Assembly (NCBI GenBank): GCA_937958985.1
Contig: CALGLV010000029.1
Span: forward strand, 24,754 to 88,753
From: an uncultured Aquimarina sp.
GTDB lineage: Bacteria > Bacteroidota > Bacteroidia > Flavobacteriales > Flavobacteriaceae
Direction of reading: 5' to 3'
DNA length: 64,000 nt
This document shows, piece after piece, positions 1 to 9,258 of this stretch. The position numbers and the translations under genes are program-made. The number at the start of each line of letters is the position of its first letter. Position 1 is the stretch's first letter. The notes beneath the pieces are model-generated. The model ran no database searches and was not told where the DNA came from. It was given only the letters and a program-made list of their open reading frames with translations.

Positions 1-174
1 TATTAAGGTAGTTATCCGTATTTTTTTCATAGGTGCTCTTTGTAGTTTTGGGGCGAATCAAATAACTATTTGGAAATCAAATTATGAATCTGTTAATTAA
101 AGTTGATTAATAATAGGTCTATAAATTAAAAATGATTCAAAACTAACCAACTATATTATTTAAACTTTCATCTA

Positions 175-3100
175 ATGAAACGTACAAAAATTTGTCTATC
201 CATACTTGCAGGTATGTTTAGCTTAGCAAGTTTTGCTCAATTTAACTATGGCGAAGCACTTCAAAAATCATTGTTATTTTATGAAACACAACAGTCGGGT
301 GTATTGCCAGATTGGAACAGAATTAACTGGAGGTCAAACTCTGGAGTTAATGACGGGGCCGATGTAGGTCTTGATCTTACAGGAGGATGGAATGATGCCG
401 GTGACCACGTGAAATTTGGTTTTCCTATGGCATTTTCTATTACCGCATTAAACTGGGGTTTCTTAGAATATAAGGACGGCTATGATGCTGTAAACCAAAC
501 AGAAATTTATAAAAGAAATATTAAGTGGGTTACCGACTATTTTATAAAATGTCACCCATCTCCAAATGTTTTTTATGCGCAGGTTGCCGACAGTAAATCA
601 CAAGATCATAACTTTTGGATGCCTGCCGAAATGGTCGATGTACATCCTCAATATGGCGAACGAAAGTCATATGCGATTACTTCAAATAATCCAGGGACAG
701 AAGTGGCCTGTGAAACTGCAGCAGCATTAGCTTCGGCAAGTATAGTATTTAAAGATAGTGATCCTGAGTATAGTGCCCTTTTATTGCAACATGCTAAGGA
801 GTTATATGAATTTGGAGACACTTACAGAGGGTTATATACGGATGAAAATGCAGGAGGAATACCTGCTGATGGAACCTATACTTCAAGTAGTTTTAAAGAC
901 GAATTAACTTGGGGAGCCCTGTGGTTATATAAAGCAACTGGTGAGCAGCAGTATTTAGATAAAGCGGAGGCTGAATATTCTGAGCCCGATTATTTATGGA
1001 GTTTGGTTTGGGAAGACAAAACTTACGGAAATATGGTGTTATTATCTATAATTACAGATAAAGAGAATTATAAGCAAAATGCTGAGCGTCATTTAGATTG
1101 GTGGCAAAAAGAAAACGGTGGAGTGAGTTATTCGCCAGGAGGACAAGCAAATTTAACTCCTTGGGGTTCTTCAAGGCACGCTATGAATGCTTCGTTAACA
1201 GCATTGATATATAGTGATAATGTAAACACATCAAAAGAAGCGCAATATCACGATTTTGCAGTAGATCAATTAAACTACATTTTGGGCGATAATCCTATGG
1301 AAAGAAGTTTAGTTACGGGGTTTGGAGTAAATCCACCAACGATGCCACACCATAGGGGGCAACATTCTAGTTGGACGCGAAAAGAAGAAAATCCTATTGA
1401 ATCAAGACACACTATGTGGGGAGCTTTAATGGGGGGTCCTTTGGGGCCAAATGATACTTTTGTAGAAGATCGAGGAGATTTTCAAGCAAATGAAGTGGCT
1501 ACAGATTATAATGCATGTTATACGGGTGTTTTAGCAAGAATGATTATGGAATTTGGAGGGTCTGAATTACCTGATTTTCCTCAGCCAGAACCTGCTGGTT
1601 TAGAATATGCTAACGAAGTAAAAATAAATAATGATCAGTCACGCTTTACCGAAGTGGCTATATGGTTAAATAACCGTTCGGGTTGGCCTGCACGAGTGCC
1701 AAATTCTTTAAAGGCACGTTATTTTATCGATATTACAGAAGGTATTGCAGCAGGGTTTAATGTTGATGATTATGTAATTACAGCAAGAGGAGCAGGTAGT
1801 GCAACGACATCAAACCTTCAAGAATGGGATGTCGATAGTAATATTTATTATGTAGAAATTGAGGTTGACCAAGAAAGCATGCCTTTTCCAGGTGGCCAAG
1901 GAGAATATAGAAGTGAAATTCAAATGCGAATTGCTTTACCAAACGACGCGCCAGAAGCGGCGTGGGATGCCTCAAATGACTTTTCATATCAAGGACTTGA
2001 CGATTCGTTGAAAATTTCTAATAATGTGCCTATTTATGAAAATGGCGTATTAGCAGGAGGTAATGAGCCTAATGGAGGGGAAACACCTACAGCTTTGTTT
2101 ACGACTAATATAGTATCTGGAATAGCTCCTTTAGAAGTAGCTTTTAATGGTGCTACTTCTTCAGACCCAAATGGAGATTCAATAACATACAGTTGGGACT
2201 TTGGTAATGGACAAACAGCAACCGAAGTTGCTCCGTCAATTATTTATACTGAAATAGGTTCTTTCTTAGTAAGTCTTACGGTTAGTGATGGTGAAAATAC
2301 ATCAACAGCCTTTACAACTACGATTACTGTAGAAGATGGAAATGTAGCGCCTATTGCTTCGTTCACAGCAACTCCAACTACAGGAATTGCTCCAGTTACA
2401 GTAAGTTTTGACGGCTCAGCATCATCGGATGAAAATGAAGATGAATTAACCTACACTTGGGATTTTGGAGATGGTGAATTTGGTACAGGAGTTACAATAT
2501 CTCACCAATATGTTGAAGTAGGGGAATATAGCGCGGTACTTACCGTTAGTGACGGAAGTAAAGACGGAACAATATCAGAAACGGTAATTGTAACCGATGG
2601 TAGTCCCGTAGCGGCTTTTACAGTAAGTTCAGATGCTGGAATAGCGCCATTTGAAGTAACTTTTGATGCCACTACTTCTATAGATCCTACAGGAGAAGAC
2701 CTTACGTATAACTGGAATTTTGGCAATGGAGAAACGGCAACTACAGCAAGTGCTTCTACTACGTATACAGAGCTAGGTCAGGCAACGGTTACGCTTACAG
2801 TAACGAATACAGATGGAGATACAGATACGGAAACTAGAATTATTAATGTAACTGATGGAAGCGTAAGTTGTGGTTTTGAAACGCCAATCGCATCAGGATT
2901 ACCTAGTGTTGATGAAGTGTTTACAAATGTTTATGTTTTAGGAAATGGTGGGCCAAATTTAGAGAATATAGCTAGATTCACAATCAACTGGAATTTAGAA
3001 AATAATGGATTATACCAATTATCTATAAACACTAACAATGGGAGTCCTAATTGGTGGAATGATTTAGCAGCTGTTGTAACCCAAAGCTTTAATGCGCCAC

Positions 3101-4260
3101 AACCTGAAATTACGGTTACAGGTTCCGGGTTTGTAGGTTTTGACGGTTCTTATTACGTAACTATCGATCAAGGTAATTTTGTGATGGTTTCAAAGTCTGG
3201 TGGATTTACTATTTATTTTAGTAATACTGCTACGGCACCTAATTGTGGAGGTGTAGCTACTAACACTCCTATTATGCCTAATGGCGGAACAATTACAGGA
3301 GGTCCATTCGAATTTATTGTAGGTGATGGTATCGCAGATAATGTTTCGGGAGTAAGCTTAACAGGAACTGAGGGTTCAAATTCTCAGTGGATAGTTACTG
3401 ATAATGAGAACAAAATTTTAGGATTGCCAAACGCTATAGAAGGAGTAGATTTTGATGGTGCAGGAGCAGGAACTTGTTTGATATGGCATTTGAGCTATGC
3501 CGATGGTTTGGAAGGCTTGATGGCAGAAAATAATTTATCTGATTTTGTAGGAGATTTTGATCTTTCAAATTCTATAACTGTAGTTAGAAACTTGGAGGAA
3601 ACCAATGACGGTAGCTGTACTTTTAATACTCCAATAACTTCGGCATTAGCATCTATAGATGATAGGTATGAAAATATATTTGTCTTAGGATCTGAAGGTC
3701 CAGATGTATCAAACATCCGTCAATTTTCTATTAATTGGAATTTAGAAGCTAATGGATTGTATCAGTTTGCATTAAATACCAAAAACGGTATGCCAGGATG
3801 GTATGTAGATCTTACGGATAGCTTAATCTATAGCTTTAATAGTGCGCAGCCTGAAGCTACATTGTCGGGAACTCAAATTACAGGTTTAGACGGTGCTTAT
3901 TGGGTGACAGTAGATGGTGGTAGTTTTGTGATGGTTTCTAAAACAGGAAATTATACTATTTATTTTACTAACGATAGTGCACCTAATTGTTCTGAATTTA
4001 GTGCCAAAAACTTAGCATATTCAGTGCAAACAGGATTGAATATTTTCCCTAATCCAGCTAGTGATTTTGTAACTATTCAGTCAGAGATAACCAACTCAAA
4101 ATATGTGTTACTAACTATGGAAGGAAAAATAGTAGCTAGTAAGATGTCTGAAGGTGAAAAAGTAATTTTCAATGTGAGTAGTTTAGCTTCTGGTATTTAC
4201 ATTTTACAAGAATTTAAAGGCAATAGATTATTGCGTGTAGAAAAAATAGTGAAGAATTAG
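175..4260 (+). CDS. Secreted multidomain GH9 endoglucanase-like protein (CBM3c, 3 PKD, T9SS tail)
   Basis: Predicted extracellular beta-1,4-glucanase of 1361 aa. Residues 1-21 are a signal peptide. Residues 22-463 are a glycoside hydrolase family 9 domain with the GWNDAGD motif (D74, D77, nucleophilic-water side), the HHRGQH active-site stretch near 392-397 and the likely acid E440 in NEVA. Residues 474-622 resemble a family 3c cellulose-binding module (FTEVAIWLNNRSGWPARV). Three PKD domains follow (about 637-721, 725-808, 811-894; YSWDFGNG, YTWDFGDG, YNWNFGNG). Two copies of an unrecognised ~125-residue module (897-1024 and 1146-1272) flank a 120-residue segment with an FDGAGAGTCLIWHLSY core. 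The last ~80 residues (FPNPASDF ... LASGIYILQ) are a type A T9SS sorting domain. The GH9-CBM3c order suggests processive cleavage (inference). No SusCD genes adjoin it, so it looks isolated rather than part of a polysaccharide utilization locus. Confidence 0.9.
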   Translation: MKRTKICLSILAGMFSLASFAQFNYGEALQKSLLFYETQQSGVLPDWNRINWRSNSGVNDGADVGLDLTGGWNDAGDHVKFGFPMAFSITALNWGFLEYKDGYDAVNQTEIYKRNIKWVTDYFIKCHPSPNVFYAQVADSKSQDHNFWMPAEMVDVHPQYGERKSYAITSNNPGTEVACETAAALASASIVFKDSDPEYSALLLQHAKELYEFGDTYRGLYTDENAGGIPADGTYTSSSFKDELTWGALWLYKATGEQQYLDKAEAEYSEPDYLWSLVWEDKTYGNMVLLSIITDKENYKQNAERHLDWWQKENGGVSYSPGGQANLTPWGSSRHAMNASLTALIYSDNVNTSKEAQYHDFAVDQLNYILGDNPMERSLVTGFGVNPPTMPHHRGQHSSWTRKEENPIESRHTMWGALMGGPLGPNDTFVEDRGDFQANEVATDYNACYTGVLARMIMEFGGSELPDFPQPEPAGLEYANEVKINNDQSRFTEVAIWLNNRSGWPARVPNSLKARYFIDITEGIAAGFNVDDYVITARGAGSATTSNLQEWDVDSNIYYVEIEVDQESMPFPGGQGEYRSEIQMRIALPNDAPEAAWDASNDFSYQGLDDSLKISNNVPIYENGVLAGGNEPNGGETPTALFTTNIVSGIAPLEVAFNGATSSDPNGDSITYSWDFGNGQTATEVAPSIIYTEIGSFLVSLTVSDGENTSTAFTTTITVEDGNVAPIASFTATPTTGIAPVTVSFDGSASSDENEDELTYTWDFGDGEFGTGVTISHQYVEVGEYSAVLTVSDGSKDGTISETVIVTDGSPVAAFTVSSDAGIAPFEVTFDATTSIDPTGEDLTYNWNFGNGETATTASASTTYTELGQATVTLTVTNTDGDTDTETRIINVTDGSVSCGFETPIASGLPSVDEVFTNVYVLGNGGPNLENIARFTINWNLENNGLYQLSINTNNGSPNWWNDLAAVVTQSFNAPQPEITVTGSGFVGFDGSYYVTIDQGNFVMVSKSGGFTIYFSNTATAPNCGGVATNTPIMPNGGTITGGPFEFIVGDGIADNVSGVSLTGTEGSNSQWIVTDNENKILGLPNAIEGVDFDGAGAGTCLIWHLSYADGLEGLMAENNLSDFVGDFDLSNSITVVRNLEETNDGSCTFNTPITSALASIDDRYENIFVLGSEGPDVSNIRQFSINWNLEANGLYQFALNTKNGMPGWYVDLTDSLIYSFNSAQPEATLSGTQITGLDGAYWVTVDGGSFVMVSKTGNYTIYFTNDSAPNCSEFSAKNLAYSVQTGLNIFPNPASDFVTIQSEITNSKYVLLTMEGKIVASKMSEGEKVIFNVSSLASGIYILQEFKGNRLLRVEKIVKN

Positions 4261-4283
4261 TTTTAATTTTTTTTTATGTTGTT

Positions 4284-4312
4284 AAGCGGGTAAATATTGT
4301 GTTTACCCGCTT
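4284..4312 (+). terminator. Rho-independent terminator after the GH9 gene
   Basis: An 11-bp perfect stem (AAGCGGGTAAA with TTTACCCGCTT) and a 7-nt loop lie 23 bases after the stop codon and are followed by a T-rich tract. Confidence 0.85.
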
Positions 4313-4363
4313 TGTTGTTTTTAATTTTTTTAGAGTGGGAAATGGAGTAATTAAAAATTAAGA

Positions 4364-4393
4364 TTTGTACTACCAAACAATAAACTATCTTTG
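4364..4393 (+). promoter_or_regulatory. Bacteroidota-type promoter for the lepA leader RNA
   Basis: TTTG at 4364-4367 and TATCTTTG at 4386-4393 are 18 bases apart and match the -33/-7 promoter elements of Bacteroidota. The predicted transcript start, about 6-8 bases after the -7 box, falls at about 4400, exactly where the structured leader begins. Confidence 0.7.
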
Positions 4394-4400
4394 CATGATA

Positions 4401-4490
4401 AGTTTCGGGCAGGGATAGTAGAGTAAATCCCACAGCCTGAGTGGAACGAAGCGCGAGGAATTGAAACGGATAGCCCGGTTTAGCCCGCCA
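4401..4490 (+). ncRNA. Flavo-1-like structured RNA in the lepA leader
   Basis: A GC-rich island in AT-rich DNA between the promoter and lepA. GGGAT (4412-4416) pairs with ATCCC (4427-4431) as a hairpin. CGGGC (4406-4410) can pair with GCCCG at 4473-4477 or with a second GCCCG at 4483-4487, which gives two alternative closings. The purine-rich stretch GAACGAAGCGCGAGGAAT follows the first hairpin. From memory the layout and wording fit the Flavo-1 RNA family of Flavobacteria, whose function is unknown; this was not checked with a covariance model. It could be a free-standing RNA or a cis leader of lepA. Confidence 0.55.
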
Positions 4491-4514
4491 AATAAAAAGT
4501 TTTGAATAGCATAT

Positions 4515-6311
4515 ATGAAGCACATACGTAACTTTTGCATCATTGCACATATAGATCACGGAAAAAGTACTTTAGCAGATCGTTTATTAGATGAAACTGC
4601 TACGGTTACTAAGCGTGAGGCCCAAGCACAGTTATTAGATAGTATGGATCTGGAACGTGAGCGTGGTATCACGATTAAGAGTCATGCCATACAAATGGAA
4701 TATACTTATGAAGGTCAGGAGTATATTTTAAATTTAATTGACACTCCAGGACACGTAGATTTTTCGTACGAAGTATCTCGCTCAATTGCTGCATGTGAGG
4801 GAGCTTTGTTAGTGGTTGATGCGGCTCAAAGTATACAAGCACAAACTATTTCGAACTTATACTTGGCTCTAGAAAATGACTTGGAAATTATTCCGGTATT
4901 AAATAAAGTCGACTTACCGAGTGCTAACCCTGAAGAGGTAACCGATGATATTGTAGACTTACTAGGTTGTGATGCCGATGAGGTTATCCCGGCAAGTGCT
5001 AAAACAGGAATTGGGATTACAGAAATTTTAGAAGCGGTAATTCAGCGAATTCCTGCTCCAAAAGGAAAAGAAGATGCGCCTTTAAGAGCGCTTATTTTTG
5101 ATTCGGTTTACAATCCGTTTAGAGGGGTGGAAACCTACTTTAGAGTAATGGATGGAGTAATTAAAAAAGGACAGAAAATACAGTTTGTTGCCACTAAAGG
5201 AAAGTATTCTGCGGATGAAGTGGGTACGTTGAAATTAGAACAAGTTGTAAAAAAAGAAATTAAAACCGGTGATGTAGGTTACTTAATTACGGGTATTAAA
5301 GATGCCCGAGAAGTTAAAGTAGGAGATACGATTACTGATGCTAATAACCCAACTCAAGAAATTATAGGAGGGTTTGAAGATGTAAAACCAATGGTATTTG
5401 CGGGAATTTATCCTGTAGATACTGAAGATTATGAGGATTTGCGTTCTTCGATGGAGAAATTACAATTAAACGATGCCTCATTGGTGTTTGAGCCAGAAAG
5501 TTCAGCCGCTTTAGGTTTTGGTTTTCGTTGTGGATTCTTAGGAATGTTGCACTTAGAGATTATTCAAGAGCGTTTGGAGCGCGAATTTGATATGACGGTA
5601 ATTACTACGGTACCCAACGTATCGTACCACGCGTTTACCAATAAAAATCCGGACGAAATTATTTTAGTAAATAACCCTACCGATTTGCCAGATCCTTCTA
5701 GTATGAATCGTGTAGAGGAACCGTTTATTAAGGCTACGATAATCACAAAATCAGATTTTGTAGGAAATATAATGTCGCTTTGTATTGAAAAAAGAGGAGA
5801 GATTTTAAATCAAACTTATTTAACAACAGAACGTGTAGAATTAACGTTTGACATGCCTTTGGCAGAAATTGTATTCGATTTTTACGATCGTTTAAAAACC
5901 GTTTCCAAAGGATATGCATCCTTTGATTATTCGCCAATTGGTTTACGTGCCTCTAAATTGGTAAAAGTAGATGTATTATTAAACGGAAGTGAAGTAGATG
6001 CGCTTTCTGCTTTATTACACCAGGATAATGCTTTTAGTATTGGTAAAAAGATGTGTGAAAAGCTAAAGGAGCTTATCCCGCGTCAACAATTTGATATTCC
6101 GATACAAGCGGCCATTGGAGCAAAAATTATAGCTCGTGAAACCGTAAAAGCCTTACGTAAAGATGTTACGGCAAAATGTTACGGAGGTGATATTTCTCGT
6201 AAACGTAAATTGTTAGAAAAGCAGAAAAAAGGTAAAAAACGCATGCGCCAAGTAGGTAATGTTGAAATACCGCAAGAAGCATTTATGGCAGTATTGAAGT
6301 TGAATGATTAA
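4515..6311 (+). CDS. lepA: Elongation factor 4 (LepA), back-translocating GTPase
   Basis: Ribosome-associated translational GTPase of 598 aa, the usual LepA length. The G1 motif AHIDHGKS is at residues 11-18, followed by DTPGH (G3) and NKVD (G4). The region [17 protein letters not shown] and the basic C-terminal tail ([22 protein letters not shown]) are LepA hallmarks, and the absence of an EF-G domain IV excludes EF-G. The start is the first ATG after the structured leader, and the protein begins as family members do ([19 protein letters not shown]). It has its own promoter and terminator and is monocistronic. Role by family: rescue or remodelling of stalled ribosomes under ionic or cold stress. 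Confidence 0.97.
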   Translation: MKHIRNFCIIAHIDHGKSTLADRLLDETATVTKREAQAQLLDSMDLERERGITIKSHAIQMEYTYEGQEYILNLIDTPGHVDFSYEVSRSIAACEGALLVVDAAQSIQAQTISNLYLALENDLEIIPVLNKVDLPSANPEEVTDDIVDLLGCDADEVIPASAKTGIGITEILEAVIQRIPAPKGKEDAPLRALIFDSVYNPFRGVETYFRVMDGVIKKGQKIQFVATKGKYSADEVGTLKLEQVVKKEIKTGDVGYLITGIKDAREVKVGDTITDANNPTQEIIGGFEDVKPMVFAGIYPVDTEDYEDLRSSMEKLQLNDASLVFEPESSAALGFGFRCGFLGMLHLEIIQERLEREFDMTVITTVPNVSYHAFTNKNPDEIILVNNPTDLPDPSSMNRVEEPFIKATIITKSDFVGNIMSLCIEKRGEILNQTYLTTERVELTFDMPLAEIVFDFYDRLKTVSKGYASFDYSPIGLRASKLVKVDVLLNGSEVDALSALLHQDNAFSIGKKMCEKLKELIPRQQFDIPIQAAIGAKIIARETVKALRKDVTAKCYGGDISRKRKLLEKQKKGKKRMRQVGNVEIPQEAFMAVLKLND

Positions 6312-6355
6312 GTAAATTGATCTTTATTAAGTGTTTTTTAAAACTTATTATAACT

Positions 6356-6377
6356 AAGCCTTTCGTTTGAAAGGCTT
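6356..6377 (+). terminator. Terminator after lepA
   Basis: AAGCCTTTC and GAAAGGCTT form a 9-bp stem with a 4-nt loop followed by a run of T, 44 bases after the lepA stop. Confidence 0.85.
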
Positions 6378-6503
6378 TTTTTTGTTTTACTATATTGTTA
6401 TTATAGTATTATAATAATTTTAAGATTAATTTATAGGGAGTGACCAATTGTTTGGGTTGTATATTTTTACGAAAAACAATATAACTACTACTAAGAAATT
6501 ACT

Positions 6504-7040
6504 ATGAGAAAATTATTACTAATTTATTTTGTTCCACTTTGCATGTTTTCCCAAACCTATATCGATATGACAGAAGACTTGTCTGATATTAGTGAAACAC
6601 TTTTAATTGATGGGAATTTATTAAGAAAAAAAAATGATACCCAGGGAGAAATAATTATTTTAGGAAAAAATATGGTAATTAAAAATAATGCTAGGATTAT
6701 ATTAAATAACGTAATTGTACAACTTTCGGGAGATATAATTTTAGAAGATGAGGCCGAAATTTACCCCAAATTTATAGATAGTTATATTTTTTGCAAAAAT
6801 TCAGATCAGTGGAATTCAAAATATATTATAGTTAAATCGGGATATAAGGATGTTAGTTTATCAAAAATAAAATATATAAGAAAGATAAAAGGAAATCCTA
6901 AAATACATATTTATGACCCCTCTGGTAAAAAAGTGTATTCGGGTCGTAAAGACGAAATTAAAGAGGTTAAATTAACTATTGGAAGGTATGATCTTCGTGT
7001 AGAAGGAAAGTCTTTTGAGAGTGATTTACTTTTTTACTAA
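6504..7040 (+). CDS. Small secreted protein with a T9SS-tail-like C-terminus
   Basis: 178 aa, not recognised as a named family. The N-terminus (MRKLLLIYFVPLCMFSQ) is a short signal peptide. Residues 20-100 alternate short hydrophobic strands (IIILGKNMVIKNNARIILNN), which suggests a beta-helix or beta-solenoid segment. The C-terminal ~45 residues (IHIYDPSGKKVYSGR ... IGRYDLRVEGKSF) resemble the fold and wording of a type A T9SS sorting domain but lack the usual FPNP entry motif. It is a single gene between lepA and dusB on the same strand. Secretion is well supported by the leader; export by T9SS is inference. Confidence 0.65.
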   Translation: MRKLLLIYFVPLCMFSQTYIDMTEDLSDISETLLIDGNLLRKKNDTQGEIIILGKNMVIKNNARIILNNVIVQLSGDIILEDEAEIYPKFIDSYIFCKNSDQWNSKYIIVKSGYKDVSLSKIKYIRKIKGNPKIHIYDPSGKKVYSGRKDEIKEVKLTIGRYDLRVEGKSFESDLLFY

Positions 7041-7136
7041 TATAAAACAACGTTAAGTCGCTAAAGTAGCATATAAAATTTAGAGAAAGGTTTAAGGTGT
7101 GTATGTAGCGATGTTATTTATCTTACATAAAAGTAA

Positions 7137-7144
7137 TACCTTTG
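7137..7144 (+). promoter_or_regulatory. -7 element TACCTTTG upstream of dusB
   Basis: TACCTTTG matches TAnnTTTG and lies 25 bases before the dusB start. No clear -33 TTG is seen at the ideal distance. Confidence 0.45.
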
Positions 7145-7169
7145 TAATTGTAAATTTTATATATTTTAA

Positions 7170-8159
7170 GTGGCTAAAATAGGAGACATAGATGTAGGAG
7201 ATTTTCCGTTGTTGCTAGCACCAATGGAAGATGTAAGTGATCCACCGTTTAGAGCTTTGTGTAAGGAGCAAGGCGCTGATGTAGTATATACAGAGTTTAT
7301 TTCTTCTGAAGGACTGATTCGTGATGCGGCTAAAAGCGTTATGAAATTAGATATTTACGAAAAAGAACGCCCCGTGGGAATTCAAATTTTTGGTGCCAAT
7401 TTAGACTCCATGCTACGTTCTGTAGAAATTGTAGAAGCATCAAAACCCGATATTATAGATATTAATTTTGGTTGCCCCGTAAAAAAAGTAGTGAGCAAAG
7501 GAGCTGGAGCTGGAATTCTAAAAGATATCGATTTAATGGTAAAGCTTACCGAAGCGATGGTAAAGCACACTCATTTACCAGTTACCGTAAAAACCCGATT
7601 GGGATGGGATCACGATTCTATTCGAATTGTAGAGGTTGCCGAGCGCTTACAAGACGTAGGCTGTGCATCTATAGCAATACATGGTCGTACTCGTGCACAA
7701 TTATATAAAGGGGAAGCCGATTGGAAGCCGATTGCCGAAGTAAAAAATAACCCGCGAATGCATATTCCAGTATTTGGAAATGGCGATGTAGATAGCCCAG
7801 AGCGTGCTGTGGAAATGCGCGATAAATATGGTTTAGATGGAGCCATGATTGGTAGGGCAAGTATTGGTTATCCTTGGTTTTTTAATGAAGTGAAACACTT
7901 TTTTGAAACAGGAACGCATAAAGCACCACCTACTATTGCAGAGCGCGTTGCTGTAGCCAAAAGACATTTAGAAATGTCGATAGATTGGAAAGGTGAAAAA
8001 TTGGGTGTTGTGGAAACACGCAGGCACTATACCAATTATTTTAAAGGGATACGTGATATTAAACCTTACCGACAACGATTAGTAACTACCGATGCTCCTG
8101 AAGACTTATATGGTATTCTTGAGGAAATCGCAGAGAAATTCGCAACTTACACGTTTTAA
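7170..8159 (+). CDS. dusB: tRNA-dihydrouridine synthase DusB
   Basis: FMN-dependent enzyme that reduces uridine to dihydrouridine in the tRNA D-loop; 329 aa, family length. Visible features are APMEDVSDPPFR (residues 17-28, flavin-binding entry), the catalytic cysteine C102 in INFGCPVKK, HGRTRAQLYKG, and GNGDV/GRASIGYPWFF in the C-terminal half of the TIM barrel. The start is GTG (codes for MAKIGDIDVGDFPLLLAPM); no ATG fits the expected N-terminus, so the rare start looks real. It has its own -7 box and is followed by a 90-bp spacer and rlmF. Confidence 0.93.
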   Translation: MAKIGDIDVGDFPLLLAPMEDVSDPPFRALCKEQGADVVYTEFISSEGLIRDAAKSVMKLDIYEKERPVGIQIFGANLDSMLRSVEIVEASKPDIIDINFGCPVKKVVSKGAGAGILKDIDLMVKLTEAMVKHTHLPVTVKTRLGWDHDSIRIVEVAERLQDVGCASIAIHGRTRAQLYKGEADWKPIAEVKNNPRMHIPVFGNGDVDSPERAVEMRDKYGLDGAMIGRASIGYPWFFNEVKHFFETGTHKAPPTIAERVAVAKRHLEMSIDWKGEKLGVVETRRHYTNYFKGIRDIKPYRQRLVTTDAPEDLYGILEEIAEKFATYTF

Positions 8160-8223
8160 ATTACACAAAATAAACCTATTTAGCACTGAATTTGTTTCAG
8201 TGTATTATACTATACAATGAATT

Positions 8224-8255
8224 GACAGGATCTTGAAAATAAATTCAGGATGACG
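8224..8255. repeat. Short intergenic inverted-repeat element typical of Flavobacteria
   Basis: ATCTTGAA (8230-8237) and TTCAGGAT (8244-8251) form an inverted repeat with one mismatch and a 6-base spacer, ending in GACG. I recall closely similar CTGAA...TTCAGGATGACG strings scattered between flavobacterial genes. It contains an ATG (8250) that a gene finder can mistake for the rlmF start. Confidence 0.5.
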
Positions 8256-8267
8256 AATTTTAGAATT

Positions 8268-9182
8268 ATGACTGATAAATCAAGACCGAATACGAAATCC
8301 AAATTACACTCTCGAAACAAACATAACGAACGTTACGACTTCGAAGTGCTAACTAGCATATTACCCGAATTAAAAGAATTTGTACGACCAAATCAATACG
8401 GAGATTTGTCTATTGATTTTTCGAATCAAGAAGGTGTAAAAGCATTAAACAAAGCGTTGTTAAAACAACATTATGGAATAAACTCTTGGGATATTCCAGA
8501 AGGTTATTTGTGTTCTCCTATTCCTGGGCGTGCAGACTACATACATTATGTTGCGGATTTATTGGCAGAAAGTAATGAAGGTGAAATTCCAAAAGGAAAC
8601 GATATAAAAGTTTTAGATGTTGGCGTAGGAGCCAATTGTGTGTATCCAATTATTGGGGTAAGCGAATATGGATGGTCTTTTATAGGTTCGGAAATATCAG
8701 CAGTTTCTTTAGCTTCAGCGCAAGCTATTGTAGATAGTAATGAAGGCTTAAAAGGCAATGTTGACATCAGACTACAGTCGAATTTAAAATCAACCTTTAG
8801 AGGTGTTTTAAATGAAGATGAAAAAATAGCACTTACTATTTGTAATCCTCCATTTCATGCTTCTGAAGAAGCGGCACAAAGTAGTAACTTCAGAAAAGTG
8901 AAAAACTTAGCAGCACAACAAAACGAAAACCCTGAGTTAAACTTCGGAGGACAACATAATGAACTTTGGTGCGAAGGTGGAGAATTAACATTTATTAAAA
9001 ACATGATTTTTCATAGCCGAGAATTTAAAAACAACTGTCAATGGTTTACATCGTTAGTTTCTAAAAAAGACAACTTACGTTCATTAAAAAAATCATTGAA
9101 AGAGGCGGAAGCTAAAGAATATAAAGTAATTCCTATGGGACAAGGAAACAAAGTAAGTCGCATTATTGCGTGGAGATTTTAA
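8268..9182 (+). CDS. rlmF: 23S rRNA (adenine-1618-N6)-methyltransferase RlmF
   Basis: SAM-dependent methyltransferase for A1618 of 23S rRNA, 304 aa from this start. It has the SAM-binding stretch VLDVGVGANC (residues 115-124), the N6-adenine catalytic motif NPPF (193-196, in CNPPFHAS), the family-typical N-terminal LHSRNKHNERYDFEVL and the C-terminal SRIIAWRF. An upstream in-frame ATG at 8250 would add MTNFRI but lies inside a short intergenic repeat, so I prefer the ATG at 8268, which places SRNKHNERYDF near the N-terminus as in relatives. It is followed by a bidirectional terminator shared with convergent bioB. Confidence 0.92.
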   Translation: MTDKSRPNTKSKLHSRNKHNERYDFEVLTSILPELKEFVRPNQYGDLSIDFSNQEGVKALNKALLKQHYGINSWDIPEGYLCSPIPGRADYIHYVADLLAESNEGEIPKGNDIKVLDVGVGANCVYPIIGVSEYGWSFIGSEISAVSLASAQAIVDSNEGLKGNVDIRLQSNLKSTFRGVLNEDEKIALTICNPPFHASEEAAQSSNFRKVKNLAAQQNENPELNFGGQHNELWCEGGELTFIKNMIFHSREFKNNCQWFTSLVSKKDNLRSLKKSLKEAEAKEYKVIPMGQGNKVSRIIAWRF

Positions 9183-9210
9183 CGATTTCCATTACAATTA
9201 ACTTCATAAA

Positions 9211-9235
9211 AAAGCCAACTTTCAAAGTTGGCTTT
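9211..9235. terminator. Bidirectional terminator between rlmF and bioB
   Basis: AAAGCCAACT pairs with AGTTGGCTTT across a 5-nt loop, with A and T runs on both sides; it serves convergent rlmF and bioB. Confidence 0.85.
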
Positions 9236-9258
9236 TTTGTTATATAAATAAGAAGTAA

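Noticed and set aside
2101..2860. PKD repeats as a DNA-level tandem repeat
   Set aside because: The three domains are similar in protein but diverged at the DNA level, as in ordinary domain repeats.
4263..4559. Minus-strand ORF of 98 codons over the lepA leader
   Set aside because: It covers the terminator, promoter and structured RNA and overlaps lepA; the protein shows no domain and the GC-rich island explains the open frame.
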